Below are positions 49,019 to 58,098 of a DNA stretch of 64,000 bases, piece by piece. The notes under the pieces were generated by a model. That model did not search any database. It saw nothing but the letters and a program-made list of their open reading frames with translations, and was not told the DNA's origin. The first letter of the stretch is position 1. The number at the start of each line of letters is the position of its first letter. This DNA is from Candidatus Chlamydia corallus (GTDB taxonomy: Bacteria; Chlamydiota; Chlamydiia; Chlamydiales; Chlamydiaceae): assembly GCF_002817655.1 (NCBI RefSeq), contig NZ_NWQK01000003.1, positions 1 through 64,000 on the forward strand. Direction: 5' to 3'. The translations under genes were made by a program, and so were the position numbers.

Positions 49019-49128
49019 TTGCGAGATTTTTAAGATTTGTTTGTAAGTTCTTTTTTTTAAATTAATTATTTTTTGTTTTAAAATTATAAATAATTATAAG
49101 TTATATTTTTTAAATTCAGAGAATCACT

Positions 49129-50862
49129 ATGGCAGTTTCAGGCGGCGGAGGCATTCATCCTTCTTCAGATCCAAGCAAGTGGAATCCTGCTCTTAAAGGA
49201 GATCAGGCAGAGGGTCCCTCTGCGCCAAAAGAATCTGTATTTTCTGAAACGAAGCAGGCTTCCTCTGCTAAGCAGGAAAGCTTAGTGCGTTCGGGATCCA
49301 CTGGGATGTACGAAACAGAGTCGCAAATCAATAAGGCTAAGTATCGTAAAACTCAGGATCGAGCGTCGACCTCTCCAAAATCTCGATTAAAAGGGACCTT
49401 TTCGAAAATGCGGGCTAGTGTGCAAGGATTCATGTCGGGGTTTGGATCCCGCGCTTCGAGAGTTTCTGCAAAGCGGGCTTCTGATAACGGCGAGGGAACG
49501 TCTTTATTGCCGACAGCGATGGATGTTGCGGTAAAGAAGGGAAACCGTATCTCTCCTGAAATGCAGGGATTTTTCTTAGATGCTTCTGGGATGGGAGGGA
49601 GTTCCTCTGATATTTCTCAGCTTTCTTTAGATGCTTTGAAATCTTCAGCATTTTCAGAGACAAGAAGTTTAAGTAGAAGCTCTTCAGGAGCGAGTTCCGT
49701 GGCTTCTTTTGGATCTTTCCAAAGGGCAGTAGAGCCTATGAGTGAAGAAAAGGTAAATGCTTGGACTGTAGCTCGTTTAGGAGGGGAAATGGTAAGCTCT
49801 CTTCTAGATCCTAATGTTGAGACCTCCTCACTAGTACGTAGGGCAATGGCAACAGGTAACGAAGGAATGGTAGATCTTTCTGATTTAGGACAGGAGGAAA
49901 TGAGTACAGCAATGACTCCTCCTAAAACGATTGAGGCGAAAGTAAAGTCATCTTCTTCCGAATCAGTAGAAGCTAATCCAAAAGCAATGCAGGGTTCTAA
50001 TACCCTAGAAAAGGCAGAAAAAGAAGCTGAGAAAAAAGAAAGTCGAGAGGAATTGAGTGAGGACCAGATAATGCTAGCGCGTGCTATGGCCTCGCTTCTT
50101 GCAGGATCAGGGACTGGAGAGATTTATATAAGTACTTCTGTTTGGTCTGGTTCCTCTACAAAATTTCCTCTTCCCAAGTTTTCAGGAACTTTATCTCCTC
50201 AGAGATCGGGAGATAAATCAAAGCATAAGCCTCTAGGGATAGAAAAAAGTGATAACCATACAAACTTTTCTCCTATTCGTGAGAGTGCTTTGAGAGGAGC
50301 TGCGGTTGAAAGTTTACCTCATGCAGAGGGTAGGCATCGTTTCCCTAGGGACGCCGCAGTTCCGAGTGAGATGCCCAAATCATTCGTGAAAGAATCTACG
50401 GAATTCAAACATCCAGATAACAGCAGTGAAAACTTTCTTCCTATTAGTGAGGAGAGTGTTTTCCCTACTAAGAGTGGTTTAGGAGGACCTTTAGGAAGCG
50501 ATGCTGTGAGTTCATCATATCATTTTCTTGCCCAGCGAGGGGTGTCGTTACTTGCTCCTACACCTCGTTCTACTAATGACTACAAAGAAAAGATCGAAGC
50601 TCATAAAGGTCCTGGAGGGCCTCCAGATCCCTTAATTTATCAATATCGAAATGTTTCCGTTGAACCGCCCATTGTTTTCCGTTCTCCACAACCTTTTTCA
50701 GGATCCTCACGTCTATCAGTTCAAGGAAAGCCTGAAGCTTCTTCTGTTCATGACGATTCTGGTGGTGGAAATAGTGGTTTTAGAGATGAAGGAAGAGGAT
50801 CTTCCAATCCAAGAGCTTCGCGTCGGGAGAAGAAAGAAAAAAAATTATCTAAGGATATATAG
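49129..50862 (+). CDS. CT082-like late secreted candidate
   Basis: 577 residues, rich in Ser, Gly, Glu and Lys, with low complexity and no signal peptide or membrane segment. The N-terminus is Ser/Gly/Pro-rich (MAVSGGGGIHPSSDPSKWNP), as in many type III substrates. The Ser tract SETRSLSRSSSGASSVASFG is near residues 178-197, and an acidic Lys/Glu stretch around 290-310 is possibly coiled. Position after ltuB and before the CT083- and PLD-like genes matches CT082 of C. trachomatis, reported as a late type III secretion substrate. The function is unknown. Confidence 0.7.
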   Translation: MAVSGGGGIHPSSDPSKWNPALKGDQAEGPSAPKESVFSETKQASSAKQESLVRSGSTGMYETESQINKAKYRKTQDRASTSPKSRLKGTFSKMRASVQGFMSGFGSRASRVSAKRASDNGEGTSLLPTAMDVAVKKGNRISPEMQGFFLDASGMGGSSSDISQLSLDALKSSAFSETRSLSRSSSGASSVASFGSFQRAVEPMSEEKVNAWTVARLGGEMVSSLLDPNVETSSLVRRAMATGNEGMVDLSDLGQEEMSTAMTPPKTIEAKVKSSSSESVEANPKAMQGSNTLEKAEKEAEKKESREELSEDQIMLARAMASLLAGSGTGEIYISTSVWSGSSTKFPLPKFSGTLSPQRSGDKSKHKPLGIEKSDNHTNFSPIRESALRGAAVESLPHAEGRHRFPRDAAVPSEMPKSFVKESTEFKHPDNSSENFLPISEESVFPTKSGLGGPLGSDAVSSSYHFLAQRGVSLLAPTPRSTNDYKEKIEAHKGPGGPPDPLIYQYRNVSVEPPIVFRSPQPFSGSSRLSVQGKPEASSVHDDSGGGNSGFRDEGRGSSNPRASRREKKEKKLSKDI

Positions 50863-50877
50863 GGTTGTAGGTTGGTA

Positions 50878-51360
50878 ATGCGCATAATTCGTTTTGATCC
50901 TTATGGAGCTCTGTCTACACAAAATATAGCTAGAGATTCTCATCAAAACTCTCCTTTAGCAGAAAAAATTTCTGATGAGATCGCTACGAATGAGGCAATT
51001 CGCCTTGCTTTGCTTGCTATTGGAGATCGTGAACAAGAGGAGAAGAAGCAAAAGCATCGTTATAAGTTACTAGGACAAAAACAAGCAAAGGTCTTGCTTT
51101 CTCAGTTGCGCCATGTTCGTTTAGATTTTAAAAAGCTACACGACGGTAGTAAGAAAAAAGAGGATAGGGACGAGGAAAAAGACGAAAAAAAACAACAAAA
51201 GCGATCCATCAAGATTATAAAGAAAAAAAAGAACATCTCTTTAGGGGCTGCGGCTTCTCAGGCAATTGCAGCAGCAGGAGAAGCTTGGGTCATTGCTAGA
51301 AATAAAGGAGTTTTAGAGCTTGCTTCCAATCTCTTTTATCAAAAGGATGAAGAGGCCTAG
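50878..51360 (+). CDS. CT083-like charged protein
   Basis: 160-residue protein. A long Lys/Glu/Asp-rich stretch in the middle (KKKEDRDEEKDEKKQQKR) is followed by an Ala-rich segment (LGAAASQAIAAAGEAWV). The start was put at ATG 50878 (MRIIRFDPYGALSTQN); TTG 50872 is upstream in frame. It is 15 bp after the CT082-like gene, so probably cotranscribed and possibly functionally tied, perhaps as a secretion partner. That role is speculative. Confidence 0.65.
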   Translation: MRIIRFDPYGALSTQNIARDSHQNSPLAEKISDEIATNEAIRLALLAIGDREQEEKKQKHRYKLLGQKQAKVLLSQLRHVRLDFKKLHDGSKKKEDRDEEKDEKKQQKRSIKIIKKKKNISLGAAASQAIAAAGEAWVIARNKGVLELASNLFYQKDEEA

Positions 51361-51408
51361 AGCTGCTTGAATAAGGAGCTAGGCCTGCTGATTGTACTCT
51401 TTAAATAA

Positions 51409-52470
51409 TTAAGCTGCTTCTTGTACTTCTACAGCAAAACGTTTTTCTAAGATCTCTTTTTCTGTAGCATCTATTATAGGACGTTCGGAATGCTTACCTA
51501 GTTCTTTCCAAATCATCTGAAGTTTCTTATTTTGCCGTTTTGTAAGGTTTTCCAAGATGATTAAACTTTCATCGTTTAAGGAGAATCCTCCTTTGGACCA
51601 GTTTATAGATCCTGCAAGTAGGGTTTTATTATCTATAACTGCAAACTTATGATGTAGGGTGTAAGGTCCCGTATTTACAGCAACAAAAGTTTCATTGATA
51701 TTTAATTTTTGTAACTGATTAAAAGTAAGTTTTTTATGACTTCTATCAATGATAATATCTATATAGATTCCTCGTTGTTTTGCTTCATACAAGGCTTGAA
51801 TAATCTCTGAGTGCGTGAGAGCAAACATGGCAACGCGGATTGTTTTTTGAGCAGTCTGAATTTTTTGAAGCACTGTTTGTAGGGCTATTTTACGATCTTG
51901 AGGAAGAACGAAATAGTGCCCTATCTGATCCTTTATGGAAAAGTCGCCAGAGGTGTTTGTAATAATAAGATCACAGAGCTTGGAGCTATGTATTCCTAGG
52001 ATCAGATTATTATCTAAACGTAGAGAAAGGTGCGTATAGTTTGCAGATCCCAACCACGCATCTTTTTTATCTATCGAAAGGGCTTTTTGGTGCATGAGCT
52101 TACCTCCTAATGGAGATTGCTCAACTAGAGTCACATTGCTTGTTTGCTTTAGGATGTAAGGAATTTTAAATTTTTGATAGTAGATAGTAACTTTTTTTTT
52201 TGATTGAGCTTGTCGAGTTATACTTTGTTGAACCTTGGGTTCAGAGAGGTTATAAATACGCATGAAGATCTCTTCATCAGCATGTTCTATAGCATCGCAT
52301 AAAATTTTACGAATGTCCTCATTACATTGATTGGAATAAATCACGGCTTCTTCGGACTTTAAGAAAGTTTTAAAAGTGTCGCCACGAGGGGCTCTTGCAA
52401 AAACTCCTACTAAAATCAAAGTACTAATAATAACAGTGATTTTTAATTTAGCTTTTTGTCTTTTATTCAT
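51409..52470 (-). CDS. Phospholipase D-family protein with two HKD motifs
   Basis: 353 residues. An N-terminal hydrophobic anchor (ITVIISTLILVGVFA) is followed by two phospholipase D motifs: MHQKALSIDKKDAWLGSANYT and LHHKFAVIDNKTLLAGSINWS (HxK-x4-D both intact). PLD-family enzymes act on phosphodiesters of lipids or nucleic acids. Placement between the CT083-like and UbiD-like genes matches CT084 of C. trachomatis. The substrate is unknown. Confidence 0.85.
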   Translation of the reverse strand: MNKRQKAKLKITVIISTLILVGVFARAPRGDTFKTFLKSEEAVIYSNQCNEDIRKILCDAIEHADEEIFMRIYNLSEPKVQQSITRQAQSKKKVTIYYQKFKIPYILKQTSNVTLVEQSPLGGKLMHQKALSIDKKDAWLGSANYTHLSLRLDNNLILGIHSSKLCDLIITNTSGDFSIKDQIGHYFVLPQDRKIALQTVLQKIQTAQKTIRVAMFALTHSEIIQALYEAKQRGIYIDIIIDRSHKKLTFNQLQKLNINETFVAVNTGPYTLHHKFAVIDNKTLLAGSINWSKGGFSLNDESLIILENLTKRQNKKLQMIWKELGKHSERPIIDATEKEILEKRFAVEVQEAA

Positions 52471-52564
52471 TTTTTACTCTTAAAATAGTTTTTTATTTTT
52501 TATATATTTTTAAAAAATAAAAAATAACCACTTTATTAAACTTTTAATAAAATAAGATTTATTA

Positions 52565-54319
52565 TTAGATATAATAAGCTTTTTGATTAGGAAAGTATTT
52601 GTGCCAACGTTCGGAGACCCTTTGTTCTGTAGATGGGTCTACGTGAACTTCTTTAGGATAAGAAGGCTTCATAAGGGCATCAATAATGAAGGGAAAGTTG
52701 TAATTTGGGCGGTGGGTAGCAAAATGACTGTGCAGTGCATGAAGATCAGTTGCTGGGGCACATCGTGTGAAAGTCCTCCAGAGAAAATCCTTTTCACTTT
52801 GTATGGTTTGCATCAAATTATCAGTAAGAATGATCAGAGGCCATCCCTTTAGATCTGGATGGTGGAGGAGAGATTGAATGCATCGGTCCTCGGTCGATGT
52901 TTCTAATACTAGGCAACCACGACAGAACGGAGCGAGGTCTCGAACTCCTGGGACTCTTCCTCCAGAATATCTATGAGGAAGGGTTCGGATTGCTTCCCCT
53001 ATTCCCATAAAAATTCCCTTAGAACCTTTATTTAGGCTAGGTCCTGTATAGTCTAGTGTATCGTTTGCAGTTTCTGAGAAAATAATAAGATCTCGGTCTG
53101 GCTGCAAACGTTCTAAAATCGTTTCTAGAACTGTAGAGAATCTTTCAAGTAGAACCTCTTGGTCTGTGATCATTAGAAATTTGGTTAGGGAAAGTTGGCC
53201 CTCTCCGAGAATTCTAAGAGCGGTTGCTAGAGATTCTCTCCAGTAGCGTTCTTTAACAACAGCGGTAGTAAGTGTATGGAATCCTGATTCTCCATAGCTT
53301 TTAAGGTTGCGCAAACCAGGCATAACTAACGGAAATAAAGGGGAAAGGTATTCTTGGAGTTTGTTTCCTAAATAAAAGTCTTCTTGGTACGGCTTGCCAA
53401 CTACTGTAGCGGGGTAGATAGCATCTTTTTTGTGATAGATTTTATGACAATGGAATTCAGGAAAGTCGTGTTGGAGACTATAATAACCGAAATGATCTCC
53501 AAAGGGACCTTCGGGGCGACGTTTCCCTGCTGGAGATTCTCCTACAAGGATGAATTCTGCGTCGTAAAGTAGAGGGTGGGGGTGATCGTTTGTTTTTTTA
53601 TAGAGCAGCTTTGATCCTTGGAGGAAGGTAGCAAACAAAATTTCTGAGACATTTTCTGGTAGGGGAGCAATAGCAGAAAGGGTTAAAAAGGGATTCCCAG
53701 ATAGAAAAACCGAAACAGGAAGGTTTTGCTGTCTTTGCTCTGCTTCGTAGAGATGCATCCCCCCTCCCTTCTGGATTTGAAAATGCAGCCCCATCGTATT
53801 TTGGTTGAAGCGTTGCATGCGATACATTCCAAGGTTCGGTGTAAAAAGAGTTGGGGATTCCGTATAGACAAGAGGAAGTGTAAGAAAGGCCCCACCATCT
53901 TCAGGCCAGCTTGTTAGCAGAGGTAGGCGGTCTAAGTTCACTGAGGACATAGAAACAAAAGGAAAGCGACGAAACCGTGCTTTCTTGAGTCCTAAAGAGC
54001 AGGCTCTTTTTAATAAACTGCGCGATTGCCATAAAGAAGAAAGCTTTGGGGGAGAAGAAAGCAGACGGGCGAATCGAGCTACGAGGTCATCAGGAGCTTG
54101 AGAAAAAAGTTGGTCCACACGATATTTTGTCCCAAAGAGATTAGTAAGGACTGGAAATGGGGATCCTAAAACATTATGAAAAAGAAGGGCGGGGCCTTGA
54201 TTTTCAATAACACGACGATGAATTTCAGCTAACTCGAGGTGAGGACTTACAGGAGCAAAAACATCAATAAGTTGTTTTTGCGAACGAAAAAGAGAAATAT
54301 GGCGCCTTAGAAAAGACAT
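52565..54319 (-). CDS. UbiD-family decarboxylase
   Basis: 584-residue member of the UbiD/prFMN-dependent decarboxylase family. N-terminal QGPALLFHNVLGSPFPVLTNL-type and PEGPFGDHFGYYSL match the family, and the C-terminal helical domain is present. Since Chlamydia make menaquinone by the futalosine route, the enzyme may serve that pathway or quinone modification, but this is inference. UbiX, needed for the flavin cofactor, is not in the window. rpmB lies just upstream, 25 bp away. Confidence 0.85.
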   Translation of the reverse strand: MSFLRRHISLFRSQKQLIDVFAPVSPHLELAEIHRRVIENQGPALLFHNVLGSPFPVLTNLFGTKYRVDQLFSQAPDDLVARFARLLSSPPKLSSLWQSRSLLKRACSLGLKKARFRRFPFVSMSSVNLDRLPLLTSWPEDGGAFLTLPLVYTESPTLFTPNLGMYRMQRFNQNTMGLHFQIQKGGGMHLYEAEQRQQNLPVSVFLSGNPFLTLSAIAPLPENVSEILFATFLQGSKLLYKKTNDHPHPLLYDAEFILVGESPAGKRRPEGPFGDHFGYYSLQHDFPEFHCHKIYHKKDAIYPATVVGKPYQEDFYLGNKLQEYLSPLFPLVMPGLRNLKSYGESGFHTLTTAVVKERYWRESLATALRILGEGQLSLTKFLMITDQEVLLERFSTVLETILERLQPDRDLIIFSETANDTLDYTGPSLNKGSKGIFMGIGEAIRTLPHRYSGGRVPGVRDLAPFCRGCLVLETSTEDRCIQSLLHHPDLKGWPLIILTDNLMQTIQSEKDFLWRTFTRCAPATDLHALHSHFATHRPNYNFPFIIDALMKPSYPKEVHVDPSTEQRVSERWHKYFPNQKAYYI

Positions 54320-54344
54320 AAATATTTCCCTTAATTAATATAAA

Positions 54345-54614
54345 TTAAAAATTTTTGCTTTTTGCTCTTTCCAGAACTTTCGCTAATCCAAGCTTATCGA
54401 TGTGCCGAAGAGCACTAGCAGAAATTTTAAGCTTAAGAAAACGGTTTTCTTCTGTGGACCATAAACGCTTGGTCAACATATTAGGGAAGAATCTTCTTTT
54501 AGTTTTCCCTGTTACCTTCAAGCCAATTCCTTTTTTCTTTTTAGCAATACCTCGAATGGTATAGCTATAACCACGACGAGGTCTTTTCCCTGTAAGGGGG
54601 CACTTTCTTGACAT
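54345..54614 (-). CDS. rpmB: Ribosomal protein L28
   Basis: Small basic 89-residue ribosomal protein. Starts [20 protein letters not shown], the usual L28 start, with the KRRFFPNM segment and a leucine-rich end. The start is ATG 54614. Nothing unusual. Confidence 0.95.
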   Translation of the reverse strand: MSRKCPLTGKRPRRGYSYTIRGIAKKKKGIGLKVTGKTKRRFFPNMLTKRLWSTEENRFLKLKISASALRHIDKLGLAKVLERAKSKNF

Positions 54615-54834
54615 ATTCTTCCTATGAATTCTCTAACATCGGTTAAATAAAGCAACTCTATGAAAAGGAACCTATACTAGAGCTTTTCGAATATATGGGA
54701 AAGAGGTTTTCTTAGAAAATTTCATTGTCTATTGTTGATAACGAATGAATTATTTAAAGAATAGAGGTCATTATAGGAAATTATAGAAGGTTCTTCATCT
54801 GGCTTGAGAAAACGCGAATATTTTATTGATACCC

Positions 54835-56415
54835 TTAAAGTTCTTTAAGAATCTTATCAATGTAGCCATTAAATTTTTTATGGGCGAAGAGATCCTCTAA
54901 AGCAGGAAGAATTCGATAAGACCAATTCTTTTTAGAAATAGTTCCTGGTGTATTGATTCGTTCTCTTTGTAGATTTTTTGATACTAGATCAGGGCAGAGG
55001 GCTAGGTAATCGTTAAAGAGATTGATATGAAAGATGGATGCTGATTGGTGAGAGAGTCTTAAAATGTCTGTTTGAGTTTCTGGGGTCAGGGAGGGTTCGA
55101 AAGGAAGATTTAAAAATGTAGCAAATTGTTTAGCTTCCTGAGGTGAATTGAGCCACCACTGGGCAAACGTATCGGAGTCGTGGGTAGAGAGGGTGGTCAC
55201 AGAAAGTGGATTGTAATCTTTGAGGGGAATAAAAGCACAGTCGCTTTGCCAGTTACGTTCCCATCGCGGGATCCGTGTTCCACAGATCCCTAAGTGTGTT
55301 AATGTTGTTTTAACATCTTCAGGTAGGATCCCGAGATCTTCTCCGATAGGTAGCATCGAAGAAGAACGGAGCATAGCAGAGAGAATACTCGTACCTTGCT
55401 TTATATAATCTTTAGGATTTTCAGGAATGAACTTACCATTTCCTAAAGAATCCCAAATCCATAAGCGGAAAAATCCTACAATATGATCTAAGCGATAGAG
55501 TGAATAAAAATTTTGGGCGTACCTTAGACGTTCTTTCCACCAAATATAGTCGTCTTGGGCAAGTCTTGAAAAGTTATAGATAGGAAGATGCCAGTTCTGT
55601 CCTTCAGAATTATAGAGGTCTGGAGGAGCTCCTACAGACCGTGATGAGGAAAAGTATTCTCGGAAATACCAGACATCGCAGCTATCCTTGCTAATTAGAA
55701 TGGGAAGGTCTCCTTTAAGCAAGACCTGTTCTTGATCTGCATAGGCTCTAACTTGGGAAAGCTGTTGGTAACAGAGAAATTGGAGATAAGAAAAGAAAAG
55801 AATTTCGTCATAGAATTTTTTAGTTAAGTAAGGGAAATTTTCCTTTTTTGTGATTGACTTTGGCCAGTTGTTAATCGGTTCTCCGTGCATATGATGTTTG
55901 AGTGCACGGAAAGTTCCGTAAGGATACAGCCAGTAGTGCTCCTTTTCTAAAAATTGGGAAAAGCTAAGGTTACCTTCAAGGGAAGATTTACAGCATTTTT
56001 GGTAGTACTCTCTTAGGAATGCCCATTTTTTTTCTTTAACTTGAGTATAGTTTACCGAAGGGGTCAAGCATAGCGCATGCATCTCTTGGAGTTTATTAGA
56101 AACTTGAGGGATTTGATCGATCTTTGGAAGAGATGATAGGGAAAGAAAAAGGGGATTTAGCGCTATTGAAGAGATACTGTTATATGGACTAGTATCTTCA
56201 CCAGTATCATTTAAAGGGAGAAGCTGGATCACGCGAAACCCTTTTTCTCGACACCAAGAGATCAGAGGAATGAGGTCTAAAAATTCACCAATTCCACAGC
56301 TGTTTTTTGTATGTATTGAAAATAGCGGTAGGCAAATACCATGTTTAGGAGACGTTCCTAGAATTTTCCAAGCATGTGCTGCGGGCGAGTGTTTTGTGTA
56401 TTTTAAAACATTCAC
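54835..56415 (-). CDS. malQ: 4-alpha-glucanotransferase
   Basis: Glycoside hydrolase family 77 enzyme (526 residues) that rearranges alpha-1,4 glucans, linked to chlamydial glycogen metabolism. Active-site landmarks: YRLDHIVGFFRLW (catalytic Asp), PIGEDLGILP (acid/base Glu), and STHDSDTFAQWW (third acid). It starts at GTG 56415 and overlaps the scc1 stop by 4 bp (GTGA). Being in the type III block is a shared chlamydial feature. Confidence 0.95.
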   Translation of the reverse strand: MNVLKYTKHSPAAHAWKILGTSPKHGICLPLFSIHTKNSCGIGEFLDLIPLISWCREKGFRVIQLLPLNDTGEDTSPYNSISSIALNPLFLSLSSLPKIDQIPQVSNKLQEMHALCLTPSVNYTQVKEKKWAFLREYYQKCCKSSLEGNLSFSQFLEKEHYWLYPYGTFRALKHHMHGEPINNWPKSITKKENFPYLTKKFYDEILFFSYLQFLCYQQLSQVRAYADQEQVLLKGDLPILISKDSCDVWYFREYFSSSRSVGAPPDLYNSEGQNWHLPIYNFSRLAQDDYIWWKERLRYAQNFYSLYRLDHIVGFFRLWIWDSLGNGKFIPENPKDYIKQGTSILSAMLRSSSMLPIGEDLGILPEDVKTTLTHLGICGTRIPRWERNWQSDCAFIPLKDYNPLSVTTLSTHDSDTFAQWWLNSPQEAKQFATFLNLPFEPSLTPETQTDILRLSHQSASIFHINLFNDYLALCPDLVSKNLQRERINTPGTISKKNWSYRILPALEDLFAHKKFNGYIDKILKEL

Positions 56416-56855
56416 GCGACGTAGTAGATTCCCAAAACATGGAGATCAGGAAGATTTCCTGTTCTTAGGGATTCGAGCCAAATCTTAGCATGCATAGAAA
56501 AGAGATTAAGGTATTCGAATAACTTTTCTCCATTCAGATAATTCATACTTATAATATCTGAAAGGTAGAGTTGTTGGGTGACTTCACCGTAGCCTAGAAT
56601 TCCTTTGATGCTAGATTGGAAAGAGCCGTTTACAGAGAGTGCGGCTTTGAAAATACGCTCACGGAATACATTTTCAGGAAGAGGACCTAGAATCGTAGAT
56701 ACTGCAAGATCTCCAGAATTCCCGTCTTCTTCTATTTGAACTGGGACTTGGGTATTGCTGAAACGGATCAAACAAGAGTTATTTTTATCGGGAGCAAGTT
56801 TTGTATTTAATAGAGGTGCTAAGGATTCTAATAATTGCTCGAATTGGTTTTGCAT
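56412..56855 (-). CDS. scc1: Type III secretion chaperone Scc1 (SycE-like)
   Basis: 147-residue class I secretion chaperone, with an acidic, alpha/beta composition and no signal or membrane segment. The N-terminus (MQNQFEQLLESLAPLL) and the RERIFKAALSVNGSF helix are typical of the SycE family. In Chlamydia Scc1 works with Scc4 to escort CopN, encoded next to it. The gene follows copN with 15 bp between them and overlaps malQ by 4 bp, so these are probably cotranscribed. Confidence 0.88.
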   Translation of the reverse strand: MQNQFEQLLESLAPLLNTKLAPDKNNSCLIRFSNTQVPVQIEEDGNSGDLAVSTILGPLPENVFRERIFKAALSVNGSFQSSIKGILGYGEVTQQLYLSDIISMNYLNGEKLFEYLNLFSMHAKIWLESLRTGNLPDLHVLGIYYVA

Positions 56856-56870
56856 GGCAATCCTTTTTAA

Positions 56871-58070
56871 TCATGACCAAGGATAGGGTTTAGGAAAATC
56901 TGATGCTTTTGGATAATCTTCATTGTTTATATTTACGGCGTCCAAAGCATTAGCAATCATAGCTCCTAATTGCTGGCGTTTGTCAGCTGAAGAGAAGAGG
57001 CGCGACGATGTTTGACGTAAAGCTGAGAAGAATAAATTTAAGACACCAGTAACAGAATCGACGTCATTTCCTACGAGACCACGGACTTCTCGTTCCATTT
57101 TAGATGCTGTAGGGAACTTATCGTTAATGATTTTATGGAAAGACTCAGCAACCTTTACAAAATTTATATCTCCAGGAATTTGGATTCCTTCAGCTTTTAA
57201 GTTGTCCATTAAAACAGGTACTCGACTTTCAAAGAAATCGTAAGAGGCAAGAACAGCTTGCAGATTGCGAGTTTCTGTCATGAGTACTTGTAGCTGTGGA
57301 GCAGGTACGTAGGGACCTTGTCTTTTTAATTCTGTAGCCATTCCTTTCATTAGGAAGGAGCTAACAAGAGCCATATCTTGGTATGTATAGCGGTCTTGCA
57401 GCATAGAAAGCAGCTGATCACAGGTATGTATGTTACCAGTTACTTCTAGGTACAAAGAGCGAAGCCCTGAAGGAGAAACACTAAGTTGGTTTGCATATTC
57501 TTGAGAGGCAAATAAGATGTTCTTTCCACCAATAGCTGTCCGTCCGAATTGCTCTGTATGACTATTTCTTGCTTGAATAAGAGCATCTTTTAATTTACCT
57601 TGAGAGGGTGGGGTGGTTTGAACAAGGTAGTCTAAAGCTAAGGATTGTAGAGCTGGATCTTTGATTTTCTCTTTTACAAGAGCAGTAATCTCTTCTGGGG
57701 AAGAATCCTCAGTTAGGGCATCACGCAAGCCGCGAAGTTCTTGACCAGAAACTTCAGAATTACCAGCAGCATATTTATCTGCAAGATCTGAATCAGATTT
57801 ATCTTCAGCAGTCTCAGACTTTTTCTCTGCTTTTCCAGCTTCTCCTTTTTTCCGAGATTCTAGAGTCTGAAACTTCTCTTCTTTTTTTCTGGTACGTGTT
57901 GCTGCTGCAGGATTTGTCATGTCCTGAGATTGCTGAACCATATTCATCTCAGAACCTTCTTGACTGGCTACAACTTCTGCGGCATCTGCTTTTGCAGCTG
58001 CAGCCTCTACAGCTGCGAGGTTAACACCCTGAGTGCCTCCCAAACCACCTGTGCCTCCTGATGCTGCCAT
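56871..58070 (-). CDS. copN: Type III secretion gatekeeper CopN
   Basis: 399-residue SctW/LcrE-family gatekeeper that holds back effector export and is itself secreted. The N-terminal 100 residues are low-complexity (Ala, Glu, Lys). The rest is helical, with the conserved RYTYQDMALVSSFLMKGMA segment. In C. pneumoniae CopN has also been reported to bind tubulin and block microtubule growth. The ATG at 58070 has AGGAGG just 3 bp before it. Its gene follows sctV and precedes its chaperone scc1. Confidence 0.93.
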   Translation of the reverse strand: MAASGGTGGLGGTQGVNLAAVEAAAAKADAAEVVASQEGSEMNMVQQSQDMTNPAAATRTRKKEEKFQTLESRKKGEAGKAEKKSETAEDKSDSDLADKYAAGNSEVSGQELRGLRDALTEDSSPEEITALVKEKIKDPALQSLALDYLVQTTPPSQGKLKDALIQARNSHTEQFGRTAIGGKNILFASQEYANQLSVSPSGLRSLYLEVTGNIHTCDQLLSMLQDRYTYQDMALVSSFLMKGMATELKRQGPYVPAPQLQVLMTETRNLQAVLASYDFFESRVPVLMDNLKAEGIQIPGDINFVKVAESFHKIINDKFPTASKMEREVRGLVGNDVDSVTGVLNLFFSALRQTSSRLFSSADKRQQLGAMIANALDAVNINNEDYPKASDFPKPYPWS

Positions 58071-58098
58071 ATGCCTCCTATGAGCGACAACGTATCAA

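Larger units (their letters stand above)
48768..49128. other. Noncoding region with three hairpins and a terminator
   Basis: No gene was found. It holds ACGGGA-CTA-TCCCGT (48796-48810), a 19-bp perfect stem with 7-base loop (48855-48873 with 48881-48899) and a terminator at 48986-49018. The long stem has no T-run after it. The region after 49018 is AT-rich and likely carries the promoter of the following gene. Confidence 0.6.

Noticed and set aside
48818-49033. 71-codon plus-strand frame after ltuB
   Set aside because: It runs through the perfect hairpin and the terminator, so it is a chance frame.
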